A stretch of DNA of 64,000 nt from an uncultured Verrucomicrobia subdivision 3 bacterium (lineage in GTDB: Bacteria > Verrucomicrobiota > Verrucomicrobiia > Limisphaerales > UBA8199): contig CAIWMU010000142.1 in assembly GCA_903913865.1 (NCBI GenBank), forward strand, positions 1 to 64,000. The letters are read 5' to 3'. The notes beneath the pieces are model-generated. The model made no database searches and was not told where the DNA came from. It worked only from the letters and a program-made list of their open reading frames with translations. Below, piece after piece: positions 18,236-27,054 of this stretch; within the stretch, counting starts at the first letter, position 1, and each line of letters begins with the position of its first letter. Position numbers and translations under genes: made by a program.

Positions 18236-18556
18236 TCAGGCAGGAGGGGGACCACGCACCGGTTGTTGGCGGTTTGGTCTATGGGGAAAGGTAAAGGCTG
18301 GGCGAAGGAACTCAACTGGCCATGCTGCGTGGAGACTCGTGAGGATCAATGTTATCCCGCCAAAAAGAACAGCTGTGGAGAGGGTGCAGGCGAGACAAGT
18401 GTGTTCATCCCCGTGGGACGAGGTGCCATGCAACGCGGAGTGCAGGGAATGGCTTGACGAAACCAGAATCGCAGCAAGTAGCAGAAAACTCAGGGCAAGC
18501 CCCAAGGCGGACCTCCCCAGCTCGGCCAAACACTGTGATTGTTTGCTGCAGCGCAC
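18236..18556 (-). CDS. Small Cys/His-rich membrane protein at the head of the metal cluster
   Basis: A 106-aa protein starting at GTG with two hydrophobic segments. Between them lies a potential metal site, SSSHSLHSALHG followed by GDEHTCLACTLS: five His and a CxxC pair within about 25 residues. This resembles DUF2946-type proteins, which are often found beside copper or zinc uptake genes. It precedes the porin gene by about 100 bp on the same strand. A periplasmic metal-sensing or metal-handling role fits the context, but is not shown. Confidence 0.55.
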   Translation of the reverse strand: MRCSKQSQCLAELGRSALGLALSFLLLAAILVSSSHSLHSALHGTSSHGDEHTCLACTLSTAVLFGGITLILTSLHAAWPVEFLRPAFTFPHRPNRQQPVRGPPPA

Positions 18557-18720
18557 TATTTAGTAGACTACCATATCTCTCCACTTTAGGCAAGACCAAG
18601 GCTGCCCGAATTGACGAGCAGACACCGTCCAGATCAACTTCCTGATTTCATGAAAGTTCCCAATTTCAGGCCATTGATGCTTGAACGTTGTCCTGAGTTT
18701 TGACCAAGATGGATCCACAC

Positions 18721-21069
18721 ATGAAGATTCGCACTTTGCGGTTGCCATTTTTGGTTGTAGCGTGGGGCATCATCTCAATTCCCCTTGCTGCCACAGAATT
18801 CCATGTTGCCACAAAGGGGAGCGATTCCAATCGGGGGACACGACGATCCCCACTCCGCACGATCCAAAGGGGGGCTGAGCTTGCGCAACCCGGGGATGTG
18901 ATCACCGTTCATGAAGGTATTTATCGGGAGCGTGTGAATCCTCCACGCGGCGGAAAGTCGGAGAGGATGCCCATCGTTTACCGGGCAGCACCGGGTGAAC
19001 AGGTCCAGATCAAAGGTTCCGAGGTGATCAAAGGCTGGACCAATGTGCAGGGGGATGTGTGGTCGGTTACTCTGCCGAACTCGTTTTTCGGTGCTTTCAA
19101 TCCTTACAAGGACGTCATTCATGGCGACTGGTTCGATCCGAGAGGACGGGTCCATCACACCGGTGCTGTCTACCTTAACGGAGACTGGATGATTGAAGCG
19201 CCAAAGCTGGAGGATGTTTTGTCACCCGTCGGAACACCACTTCCATGGATGAACCAGCCTGCACGGCCATGCCTTCTGAACGTTGCCTGGCTCAAACGGG
19301 GAACGGCAGGCGGGCAGGCAGGTCGAACTCCAGCAACCGGATTTTCCACGCAAAATGGTGTCCAAAACGCTGCCTGCACCGAAGGTGGGGAGTGTATTGG
19401 CTGGATAGAATCAGGCGACTGGGTTCGTTATGATGGTTTCGACTTCGGGGAGGGAACGGAACAACTCGAATTTCGGACGGCTTCAGCTACTGAGGGGGGG
19501 GTAATCGAGGCCAGGCTTGGATCTCCCACCGGAGAGTTGTTGGGCACGTGCGTTGTTGGAAACACCGGAGGATGGCAGGAGTGGTCCTCAGTTTTCGCCA
19601 AAATTAGGAATACTGGCGGCGTCAAGTCGTTGTGCCTTGTGTTCAAGTCCATCAGCGATCAGGGGGGGATGGATCCCGCAGTTCCTATTGTTCCGCTATG
19701 GTTTGCGAAGGCTGAAGAGGCTGGCACCACAATCTGGGCCCAGTTCAAGGGTGTTAACCCGAATGAGCAACTGGTTGAGATAAACGTCCGGCAGACCGTT
19801 TTCTATCCCGGAAAACCCGGGTGCAACTTCATTACGGTGCGCGGTTTTTCTCTCAGCCATGCGGCGACTCCCTGGGCCCCCCCTACAGCTGAACAGATTG
19901 GTTTGATTGGGACTCATTGGAGCAAGGGATGGATCATCGAGAGCAACGCTGTCAGTTATTCTATCTGCTCGGGAATAGCCCTCGGCAAACACGGTGATCA
20001 GTGGGACAACACTTCTGCGAACAGCGCGGAGGGCTATGTCAAGACCATCGAGCGTGGACATGCCCGAGGTTGGAACCGGGAGACGATTGGGCACCATGTG
20101 GTGCGGAACAATCACATTTCGCATTGTGAGCAGGCCGGAGTTGTCGGGAGTCTGGGTGCCGCCTTTTCCACCGTCACGGGGAACACGATCCACGACATCC
20201 ACGTCCGCTGCCTTTTCACAGGGGCTGAAATGGCAGGAATCAAATTCCACGGAGCCATCGATTCGGTGATCACCGGCAATCATATCTATAGAACCTGCCG
20301 GGGGCTCTGGCTCGACTGGATGGCGCAGGGAACCCGTGTGAGTGCGAACGTGTTCCACAATAATGCGGATCAGGATCTGTTCGTTGAGGTGGATCACGGT
20401 CCTTTTGTGGTGGATAACAACCTGTTTCTATCAGGGGTCAGTCTTCTGGATGTTTCGGAGGGGGGAGCCTACGCCCACAATTTGTTCGGAGGGCGTCTGA
20501 TCAGTGCCCCTGAACTGAGCCGCGACACCCCCTACCATCCTGCACATTCCACCACGGTCGCCGGATTGTTGAATGTGAAGGGGGGGGATAACCGGTTTTA
20601 TAATAACATACTGGTGGGGACTGGAGATCTGAAAAAGCCGCCGGTTGAGTCGGCGGTAAAGGATCCGGGTTGGCGGGGCGGTTCCGGATTGTGGGTCTAT
20701 GACTTTCGCGAGGTTCCCTGCCACGTTCGCGGTAATGTTTACTACAGTGGCGCCCTCCCTTACGCGAGAAGTGAGGATTCACCGCTGGTTGTTCCGGGTA
20801 GTTTGGATCTGAAGATCGTCGAGGGGGCAGGGGGGAGATGGAATGTCTTGTTCAGCCCCGGGAAGGAGTTGCAGCGGGCTGAAACGGCGGCGGTCAATAC
20901 CGGGTTACTGGGAAAGGCGAAGGTGCCCGGTCTCGCCTATGAGAATGCCGACAGGTCAACCCTGAAACTGGACAAGGATATCCGGGGTCGGGACCGTGAT
21001 GGAGCAAAACCAACGCCGGGTCCGTTCGAAAACGTCTCCGGGGGTGCGATCAAATTCGAGGTCAGGTAG
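18721..21069 (+). CDS. Secreted right-handed beta-helix protein with inserted CBM6-like domain
   Basis: A 782-aa exported protein. The N-terminus has a signal peptide, then the DUF1565-type opening FHVATKGSDSNRGT...SPLRTIQRGAELAQPGD, usual for surface beta-helix polysaccharide-binding or lyase-like proteins. From about residue 205 to 305 it is interrupted by a CBM6-like segment (CIGWIESGDWVRYDGFDFGEG ... TGGWQEWSSVFAKI). The parallel beta-helix then resumes with many Asn/His-rich turns (GNTIHDIH, NNHISHCE). The TTG at 18700 and ATGs at 18709 and 18721 are in frame; 18721 gives the cleanest signal peptide. Probable polysaccharide lyase or glycosidase relative, activity unassigned. Confidence 0.8.
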   Translation: MKIRTLRLPFLVVAWGIISIPLAATEFHVATKGSDSNRGTRRSPLRTIQRGAELAQPGDVITVHEGIYRERVNPPRGGKSERMPIVYRAAPGEQVQIKGSEVIKGWTNVQGDVWSVTLPNSFFGAFNPYKDVIHGDWFDPRGRVHHTGAVYLNGDWMIEAPKLEDVLSPVGTPLPWMNQPARPCLLNVAWLKRGTAGGQAGRTPATGFSTQNGVQNAACTEGGECIGWIESGDWVRYDGFDFGEGTEQLEFRTASATEGGVIEARLGSPTGELLGTCVVGNTGGWQEWSSVFAKIRNTGGVKSLCLVFKSISDQGGMDPAVPIVPLWFAKAEEAGTTIWAQFKGVNPNEQLVEINVRQTVFYPGKPGCNFITVRGFSLSHAATPWAPPTAEQIGLIGTHWSKGWIIESNAVSYSICSGIALGKHGDQWDNTSANSAEGYVKTIERGHARGWNRETIGHHVVRNNHISHCEQAGVVGSLGAAFSTVTGNTIHDIHVRCLFTGAEMAGIKFHGAIDSVITGNHIYRTCRGLWLDWMAQGTRVSANVFHNNADQDLFVEVDHGPFVVDNNLFLSGVSLLDVSEGGAYAHNLFGGRLISAPELSRDTPYHPAHSTTVAGLLNVKGGDNRFYNNILVGTGDLKKPPVESAVKDPGWRGGSGLWVYDFREVPCHVRGNVYYSGALPYARSEDSPLVVPGSLDLKIVEGAGGRWNVLFSPGKELQRAETAAVNTGLLGKAKVPGLAYENADRSTLKLDKDIRGRDRDGAKPTPGPFENVSGGAIKFEVR

Positions 21070-21237
21070 TTCCGAATCAATCTTGGAAGCAGCATCCACC
21101 CATACCCTGCGCCCCCTCCACGAATGCGGGGCCTACCGCGTTCGATTTGATCCAGAAGGTGTTCGGTCGAGCACGCCGAGTTTGGTGATCGCCGTCAGGT
21201 TCAGTTGTTCCTGTAATTTGACGCTGGTTGCGGGGTT

Positions 21238-22143
21238 GTGGAGGCTGCTGGTGGTGACTATAGTGTTTTTGTGTTGCTGGACGAGTTAGGGGCATCGACC
21301 CTGCGCGTTTCAACGCCGCTGGTCTTTGCGGCGCTTGGAGGGCTTTACAGTGAGCGTGCTGGAGTCGTGAACATTGCTCTGGAAGGCATGATGCTCGTTG
21401 GGGCGTTTGGTGCGGCCGCCACGACACTCTCAACCCATAACCCATGGCTTGGCGGCGCGGTGGGATTGGCATCCGGAATGGCTCTGGCGGCAATTTATGG
21501 GTTGTTCGTCATCCCGTTGCGGGCCAATCAGGTGGTCGCAGGCACGGCGATCAACATACTTGCGATGGGAATCACCCCGTTCCTGTGCAAAATCCTTTAT
21601 CATGTCACAAGCTCCACTCCATCCATTCCGCTCACTGAGCGGTTTCAGTTTTTTCCGGTGCTGGCTGCATGGGTTGCGGTGTTGCTGACCTGGATGATTC
21701 TCCAACGGACTCCGGGTGGGCTGTGGTTGCGCTTTGCCGGGGAAAATCCGCATGCATTGGATGCCGCAGGCATTCCAGTAAACCCCGTGAGGTGGGTTGC
21801 AGTGCTGGCCAGTGGAGCTCTTGCTGGACTCGGTGGTGCGACTCTTTCCATCTTCCTCTCATCCTCCTTTTCAAGGAACATGACAGCGGGACGCGGTTTC
21901 ATGGCTTTGGCTGCCCTGATTTTCGGGAAGTGGCGCCCCTTGCATGCGGCGGGAGCATGCCTGTTGTTTGGCTTTTTTGAGGCAGCCCAAATCAGGTTGC
22001 AGGGGTTTTCATCCCTTGGAGGATGGTCAGTTCCGGCCGAGTTTGTTCAAGTGCTGCCTTACGTTTTCACCGTGCTGATCCTGGCAGGGTTCGCGGGCCA
22101 AACCGGCACTCCAAGAGCCTTGGGAAAACCATTTTCCCGGTAG
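21238..22143 (+). CDS. Nucleoside/sugar-type ABC transporter permease (NupQ/YufQ-like)
   Basis: Integral membrane permease of the BPD_transp_2 family, closest in pattern to the Q-type permease of nucleoside importers associated with BMP lipoproteins. Hallmarks are AALGGLYSERAGVVNIALEGMML, the AIYGLFVIPLRANQVVAGTAIN segment and RFAGENPHALDAAGI before the late membrane helices. It begins at GTG and has about eight hydrophobic segments. A working importer needs a binding lipoprotein, a double-ATPase subunit and a second permease; none is adjacent. It stands alone between the beta-helix gene and the convergent GH3 gene. Confidence 0.85.
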   Translation: MEAAGGDYSVFVLLDELGASTLRVSTPLVFAALGGLYSERAGVVNIALEGMMLVGAFGAAATTLSTHNPWLGGAVGLASGMALAAIYGLFVIPLRANQVVAGTAINILAMGITPFLCKILYHVTSSTPSIPLTERFQFFPVLAAWVAVLLTWMILQRTPGGLWLRFAGENPHALDAAGIPVNPVRWVAVLASGALAGLGGATLSIFLSSSFSRNMTAGRGFMALAALIFGKWRPLHAAGACLLFGFFEAAQIRLQGFSSLGGWSVPAEFVQVLPYVFTVLILAGFAGQTGTPRALGKPFSR

Positions 22144-22173
22144 GGTGTTGGATCGTCCGTAGCTGGCTGGCCC

Positions 22174-22217
22174 ATCGACTCCCCAACCCGATTTATGAGT
22201 CGGGTAGGGAGTTCGAT
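22174..22217. terminator. Long imperfect hairpin between convergent genes
   Basis: Two 18-base arms (ATCGACTCCCCAACCCGA and TCGGGTAGGGAGTTCGAT) pair at about 15 of 18 positions around an 8-base loop. It lies between the convergent permease and GH3 genes and could end transcription from both sides. There is no T-tract after it on either strand, so it is not a classical intrinsic terminator. Confidence 0.55.
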
Positions 22218-22286
22218 CAGGAAGGGAGTCCGTAAACTCGGGCATCCCTTGAAACACTATGGTTCGACGGGTCTGGGCAAACGCTA

Positions 22287-24080
22287 TCAATAGGTGAGCC
22301 CATACCCGAAGCTGAACTGTGGATCCGTCACCGTTGGCTGTCCAAGTTGAGCGTTTGAGCGGGGCCAGAAGCGGGGGAGCTTCCCGGTTGGGCGGTAGGC
22401 ACCAACAAGCACATCCGCTACCCCCTGACCTTCTGTGCCCGGCAGCCAGGCTGCAAGAAGCGCGTCGCTTTGCTCCAGAACGGAACCCAGAATCAGTGGA
22501 CGCCCCGAAAGCAGAATGGTGACGACTTTTGCGCCTGACGCTTTGGCTTTCTCAACCAGGGCTGCATCCTCGCTTTGAATGGAAAGATCCTTCTTGTCGC
22601 CCTTCATTTCAGCATAAGGTTGTTCCCCGATGACAACGACCACTGTTGAGGCCTGATTCAGCGCCGAACCATCCGGCGAATAGGTCAGATTAACGGAGTT
22701 ACGCAAGGCATTTTTGAGGCCAGCCAGAATCGTGGTGCCGCCCGGAGTGAGGTTTCCGCTCTTGCCCTGCCAGTCGATTGTCCAGCCTCCACATTGCATG
22801 CCGAGGTCATCAGCCCCCTTGCCCACGACGGTCACAGTGCCAGCTTTTGTGGAAAGGGGGAGGGCGTTGCGATCATTTTTAAGGAGGACGGCAGACTGGC
22901 GAACGCAATCGCGGGCCACCTTCCTATGGGCAGGGGACCCAAGCTCGGACATCAAGTTGGGACTGGCGAATGGGTGCTCGAAAACCCCTGACTGAAATTT
23001 TGCCCTCAAAATCCGTCTTACGGCGTCATCGATCCGTTCCTGCGGGATGCGCTTTTCCAACACGAGTTCCCGGGTGAGCGAAATGAACTCCGCATAATTC
23101 TTAGCCTGACCCGGACCATTTGGAATCATCATCATATCGAGCCCGGCATTAATTGAGGATTCGATCTCGGTTTTGTAATCCCCGGGGAGTTGATCGATGG
23201 CAGCCCAATCGCTGATCAGGAAACCCTGAAAGCCAAATTCCTTCTTCAAAATGTCTGTCAGAAGATGCTTGTTTCCATGCATTTTGTCACCGTTCCAGCT
23301 GTTATAGGAGACCATGATGGTGCCTGAGTTGGCTCGGATTGCGGGCAGGTATGGTGCCAGATGAATCTTTCGGAACGTTGCCTCGTCGCAAACTGTATTG
23401 CCCTGGTCGATGCCATTTTCGGTTCCCCCATCGCCAGCAAAGTGCTTTGTGGAGGCGAGGACTCTGAACCCGCCGGGAAGGCGGGTTTGGAAGCCCCTGA
23501 CCGCTGCGGCCCCCAGTTCCCCTGCCAGATCAGGGCACTCGCCGAAGCTCTCATAGCTGCGGCCCCACCTGATGTCTTTGGACACAGCGACGCAGGGGGC
23601 AAATGCCCAATGAATCCCAGTGGCAGCAACCTCCCGGGCGGTAATCTGCGCAGCCCGTTCCACCAGTTTCGGATTTCGGGTGGCCCCGAGCCCGACGTTG
23701 TGGGGGAATACGACCGCCCCTTCGATATTGTTGTGTCCGTGGACGGCATCCACCCCGTAGATCAGGGGAATCTTCAGCCGAGTCTTTAGCGCCTGCATCT
23801 GCACTTCATCGCAGGAGGCCTTCCATGTTGCCGGCTTGTTATCCGCCGGATCAGACCCGCCACCGCTCAACACCGACCCTAGGAAATATTTAGCCACATC
23901 AGCCTTGTCCTTGATGGCTAGAAGGTCAACCTGGGTCATCTGGCCGATTTTCTCGTCCAAGGTCATTTTGGATAGGAGTTGCTCGACCTTTGCCGACGAT
24001 TGTGCTACAAGGTCGGATCCTTGCAGCAGGAAGCATAGTCCTGTGAGGATGACTAAAGATTTGCTGGCGTATCTTTTCAT
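22287..24080 (-). CDS. Glycoside hydrolase family 3 beta-glucosidase-like enzyme
   Basis: Exported GH3 enzyme hydrolysing beta-linked glucosides or xylosides from the non-reducing end. After a signal peptide comes the (beta/alpha)8 domain with KHFAGDGGTENG (substrate-binding KH) and the nucleophile Asp291 in LISDWAAID, then the alpha/beta sandwich domain (about 390-590). The usual third fibronectin-like domain is absent; the protein ends soon after FSFGYGLTY, the conserved C-terminal motif of two-domain GH3 enzymes. It is divergent from the histidine kinase gene, and its promoter overlaps an operator-like palindrome. Confidence 0.93.
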   Translation of the reverse strand: MKRYASKSLVILTGLCFLLQGSDLVAQSSAKVEQLLSKMTLDEKIGQMTQVDLLAIKDKADVAKYFLGSVLSGGGSDPADNKPATWKASCDEVQMQALKTRLKIPLIYGVDAVHGHNNIEGAVVFPHNVGLGATRNPKLVERAAQITAREVAATGIHWAFAPCVAVSKDIRWGRSYESFGECPDLAGELGAAAVRGFQTRLPGGFRVLASTKHFAGDGGTENGIDQGNTVCDEATFRKIHLAPYLPAIRANSGTIMVSYNSWNGDKMHGNKHLLTDILKKEFGFQGFLISDWAAIDQLPGDYKTEIESSINAGLDMMMIPNGPGQAKNYAEFISLTRELVLEKRIPQERIDDAVRRILRAKFQSGVFEHPFASPNLMSELGSPAHRKVARDCVRQSAVLLKNDRNALPLSTKAGTVTVVGKGADDLGMQCGGWTIDWQGKSGNLTPGGTTILAGLKNALRNSVNLTYSPDGSALNQASTVVVVIGEQPYAEMKGDKKDLSIQSEDAALVEKAKASGAKVVTILLSGRPLILGSVLEQSDALLAAWLPGTEGQGVADVLVGAYRPTGKLPRFWPRSNAQLGQPTVTDPQFSFGYGLTY

Positions 24081-24120
24081 TTCGTGGTGCTGTAGTGATT
24101 GGTTGACAACGGTTTCGTAT

Positions 24121-24150
24121 TGTAATAGAAAATATTACATCACTTGTCAA
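24121..24150 (-). promoter_or_regulatory. GH3 promoter overlapped by 19-bp operator-like palindrome
   Basis: On the minus strand TTGACA (24145-24150) and TATTAC (24122-24127) are separated by 17 bp, a good sigma-70-like promoter with a start about 35 nt before the GH3 ATG. The -10 and most of the spacer are covered by the perfect inverted repeat TGTAATA-GAAAA-TATTACA (24121-24139). A wider inverted pair TTGACAA (24103-24109)/TTGTCAA (24144-24150) frames it. This is the expected position for a repressor site; the regulator is unknown. Confidence 0.6.
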
Positions 24151-24203
24151 CTTTCAAACAATTGACGGGCCAATCGATTATCCCGCAGCCTGCGATCATC
24201 TAA

Positions 24204-26993
24204 ATGGATTCAACCCGCTTTTCCCTCCTGATAGTGATCGCGCTGTTTATGGCGCGGGAGCCGGTGTCGGGCAACCCATCTGGCGGAGGGTTTCCATCGG
24301 CCACTTCGGGCGTTTTGTCTTTTCAAGAGGATGGGGTTGGAGCTTGGGGGGGCAGAGGTCCAAGAATAGCAGGTGGAACCGCTTCGGGGTTGTTGGACAC
24401 GGCTACGAATCACATGAAACTGATCCAGACGTTGGATCCGTTTCTGGGCACGGCCGAAGCTGTGCGGCGGCTTACAGCTGAACAGGCAGAGCGAAGGCAG
24501 CCAGTCCGGTTGAGGGGAGTCATCACCTATCTTGATGCGGATCGGTTTTATCGATTTATCGATGACGGCACGGCGGGAATCTACTTTCACACGGAAGGAG
24601 CAGCAGAGCTGGTTCCCTTGGCTGCCGGTCAGTTGGTGGAATTGGAGGGGGTGACAGACAAGGGGGAGTTTGCTCCCGTGATCCAGGCCAGACAGGCGAT
24701 GGTCGTGGGGGAGGGGCCTTTCCCTCCCGCCCATCAGGTGAATTTTGAGCAAATCTCCACGGGCCAATACGACAGCCAGTTTATTGAGGTGGAAGGGGTG
24801 GTTCGTTCGGTGCGGATAGCCGAGCCGGGGGGGAGATTCTCCCTGGTTGTTTCGATCGGAGGCGGCAGATTGGAGGTTTTGGCAAGCGGTCTGCCCCTGC
24901 GTGCGAACGAGATGGTGGATAGTGTTGTGTCACTCCAAGGGGTATGCGTAACCCGATTCAACCGTCAGCGGCAGCTTTTTGATACGGGGGTCCTTGCGCA
25001 GGATGTTCGTATTGTTAAAGCAGCTCCATCGGACCCCTTCGCGATTCCGACCCAGAGCATTTCAAGCCTCTTCCGGTTCACCCCGCAAGGTGTTCACGGC
25101 CACCGGGTGTTGGTGAGGGGCACCGTGACCCTCTGCGATGGCGAAACACTCTACCTTCAGGACGGGGAGGCCGGCCTATATGTGGAAACACTTGATGAGG
25201 GCAGACTCAAGCCGGGAGAAGTTGTTGAAGTTTTGGGGTTTCCCTCTCCGGGTGACTATTCTCCCATGGTCAAGGACGCCCAGTTCCGTCGCGTGGGGAA
25301 GGGGCAACCTGCGATTCCAGCGAGCCCGGTTCCCCTGCCCGAGTTGCTCACTGCTGACGCAGCGCTAAAGGGGGCTCAAGATTGCCGACTCGTGCGGATG
25401 GATGCCGTTGTTGTCGATCGTTCCCGAAATGGCGGTCAGATGTTTCTCGTTCTACAGGCAAACGGGGTCATTTTTCACGCCTATCTGCCCCGGGGCATGG
25501 GTGAGCGTGAATTGGCAAAGGTTGTTAATGACAGCTTTGTTGGCGTCACAGGTGTTTGCCGGATCGAGCCCGGGCGGGACTGGAATGCAGGTGCCGATTG
25601 GCGGGCGAGTTCTTTCCGCCTCATGCTCCGGTCCGGGGCAGATATCCAGGTGATCCGCCCTGCCTCCTTTTGGACGCTGCGGCGGTTGCTGTGGGCCACC
25701 GGCGGCTTGACACTTGTCGTTTTGGCCTCGTTCACGTGGGTCGCTGTGTTGAGGCGGCGGGTCTCCCGCCAGACGGACATCATTCGGCAGAAGCTGGAAA
25801 CCGAGGCGGCGTTGAAAGAGCGCTACCTTGAGCTGTTTGAGAATGCCAATGATGTCGTCTACACACACGATTTGCAGGGTAGACTCACATCGGTGAATCA
25901 AGCCGGAGAGCAGTTGCTGCAACATCGGAGGGAACAGTTACTGGGGAGAAATTTGGTGGACTTGATCGCCCCGGCCCAGCAGCCGGCCGCAGCCGTCTGG
26001 ATCAGGCATCTGGCTAGTGACCGCACCAAGACACCGGGGGCAGGGGATGTTGGAGCCTTGGCCACCAATTCGACCTCAGGGACCGTGGAGTGGGATTTCG
26101 TTTCAGCCTCGGGGCAGTCCATTCGCATGGAGGTGGGAACTCGCCTGATCTGCGTTAAGGGCCGCCCCAACGAAGTCGAGGGAATCGCCCGGGACATCAC
26201 AGAGCGCAAGCACCTTGAAAATGAGCTGCTCGAAGTGAGTAATCGTGAACAGCGCCGCATCGGTCATGACTTGCACGATGGTGTCTGCCAGCAATTGGTC
26301 GGGATCGCATACATGGCTGAAACAATTGGCGAGCGTTTGCAGGAGCAGAATCTTCCAGAAGCATCTGAGCTTGAGCGAATCCGGTCCTTTTTGCAGGCTG
26401 CGGTTGCTCAAACACGGGGGGTTGCCCGAGGTTTGTTTCCGGTCCGTCTGGAGGAGAATGGGCTGATCTCAGCCCTTGAGGAGTGGGCTCTCCATGCCGG
26501 GGAATTGTTCCACATCGATTGCCAATTCTCATGCATCCGCCAGCCCCAGGTGGTTGATCCTGCAACAGCCCTGCACTTGTATTATATCGCCCAGGAGGCC
26601 GTCGGGAATGCTGCGAAGCATGGGCGGGCTTCGGCTGTTGAAGTCTCAATTGACTCCTGCCAATGGAGTCGGAAGGAGCTCGAGGGGGTGCTTTCAGAGG
26701 ACAGTCAGCGGGTGCAGGGGAGTATTTCCGGTCAAAGTAGGGCGGATAACTCGACATCGAAAGACCCGACCCGACTGGAAAACCGGTCCGAAGCCTGGAT
26801 CCTTCGTGTCCGCGATAACGGCACAGGGTTCGATCTTCGTCAGCGCCCGACTACTGGCATGGGCTTAAAGATCATGGACTACCGGGCCCGGGTTATCGGC
26901 GCAACCCTCGAGGTTGCAAGCGAGCCAGGATCCGGGACCGTGGTCACCTGCATCTGGGGAGGCACACTACCTCCTCAGAACGAGAATTTTTAA
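24204..26993 (+). CDS. Membrane sensor histidine kinase (NarL-type) with exported beta-rich sensor and PAS domain
   Basis: 929-aa two-component sensor. A signal sequence (1-22) is followed by ~450 exported residues of repeated beta-rich modules, each resembling an OB fold (VRLRGVITYLDADRFYRFIDDG; VLVRGTVTLCDGETLYLQDGEAGLYV), then one transmembrane helix (about 493-513), a short coiled coil, a PAS domain (about 545-655), a HisKA_3 domain with His688 in RRIGHDLHDGVCQQL, and an HATPase domain with DNGTGF and GMGLKIMDYRA. The kinase type pairs with LuxR-type regulators, and one follows 61 bp downstream. Divergent from the GH3 gene, so it may sense a carbohydrate-related signal; this is inferred. 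Confidence 0.9.
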   Translation: MDSTRFSLLIVIALFMAREPVSGNPSGGGFPSATSGVLSFQEDGVGAWGGRGPRIAGGTASGLLDTATNHMKLIQTLDPFLGTAEAVRRLTAEQAERRQPVRLRGVITYLDADRFYRFIDDGTAGIYFHTEGAAELVPLAAGQLVELEGVTDKGEFAPVIQARQAMVVGEGPFPPAHQVNFEQISTGQYDSQFIEVEGVVRSVRIAEPGGRFSLVVSIGGGRLEVLASGLPLRANEMVDSVVSLQGVCVTRFNRQRQLFDTGVLAQDVRIVKAAPSDPFAIPTQSISSLFRFTPQGVHGHRVLVRGTVTLCDGETLYLQDGEAGLYVETLDEGRLKPGEVVEVLGFPSPGDYSPMVKDAQFRRVGKGQPAIPASPVPLPELLTADAALKGAQDCRLVRMDAVVVDRSRNGGQMFLVLQANGVIFHAYLPRGMGERELAKVVNDSFVGVTGVCRIEPGRDWNAGADWRASSFRLMLRSGADIQVIRPASFWTLRRLLWATGGLTLVVLASFTWVAVLRRRVSRQTDIIRQKLETEAALKERYLELFENANDVVYTHDLQGRLTSVNQAGEQLLQHRREQLLGRNLVDLIAPAQQPAAAVWIRHLASDRTKTPGAGDVGALATNSTSGTVEWDFVSASGQSIRMEVGTRLICVKGRPNEVEGIARDITERKHLENELLEVSNREQRRIGHDLHDGVCQQLVGIAYMAETIGERLQEQNLPEASELERIRSFLQAAVAQTRGVARGLFPVRLEENGLISALEEWALHAGELFHIDCQFSCIRQPQVVDPATALHLYYIAQEAVGNAAKHGRASAVEVSIDSCQWSRKELEGVLSEDSQRVQGSISGQSRADNSTSKDPTRLENRSEAWILRVRDNGTGFDLRQRPTTGMGLKIMDYRARVIGATLEVASEPGSGTVVTCIWGGTLPPQNENF

Positions 26994-27054
26994 AGATTTT
27001 GAATGCATAATTCACCCTGTTCAACTACAAGAATGCGATGATTGAAGCCGTGAG

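Noticed and set aside
18556-18620. Zur/Fur-type operator upstream of the metal cluster
   Set aside because: Only imperfect short palindromes were seen, none matching a known Zur or Fur box well enough to list.
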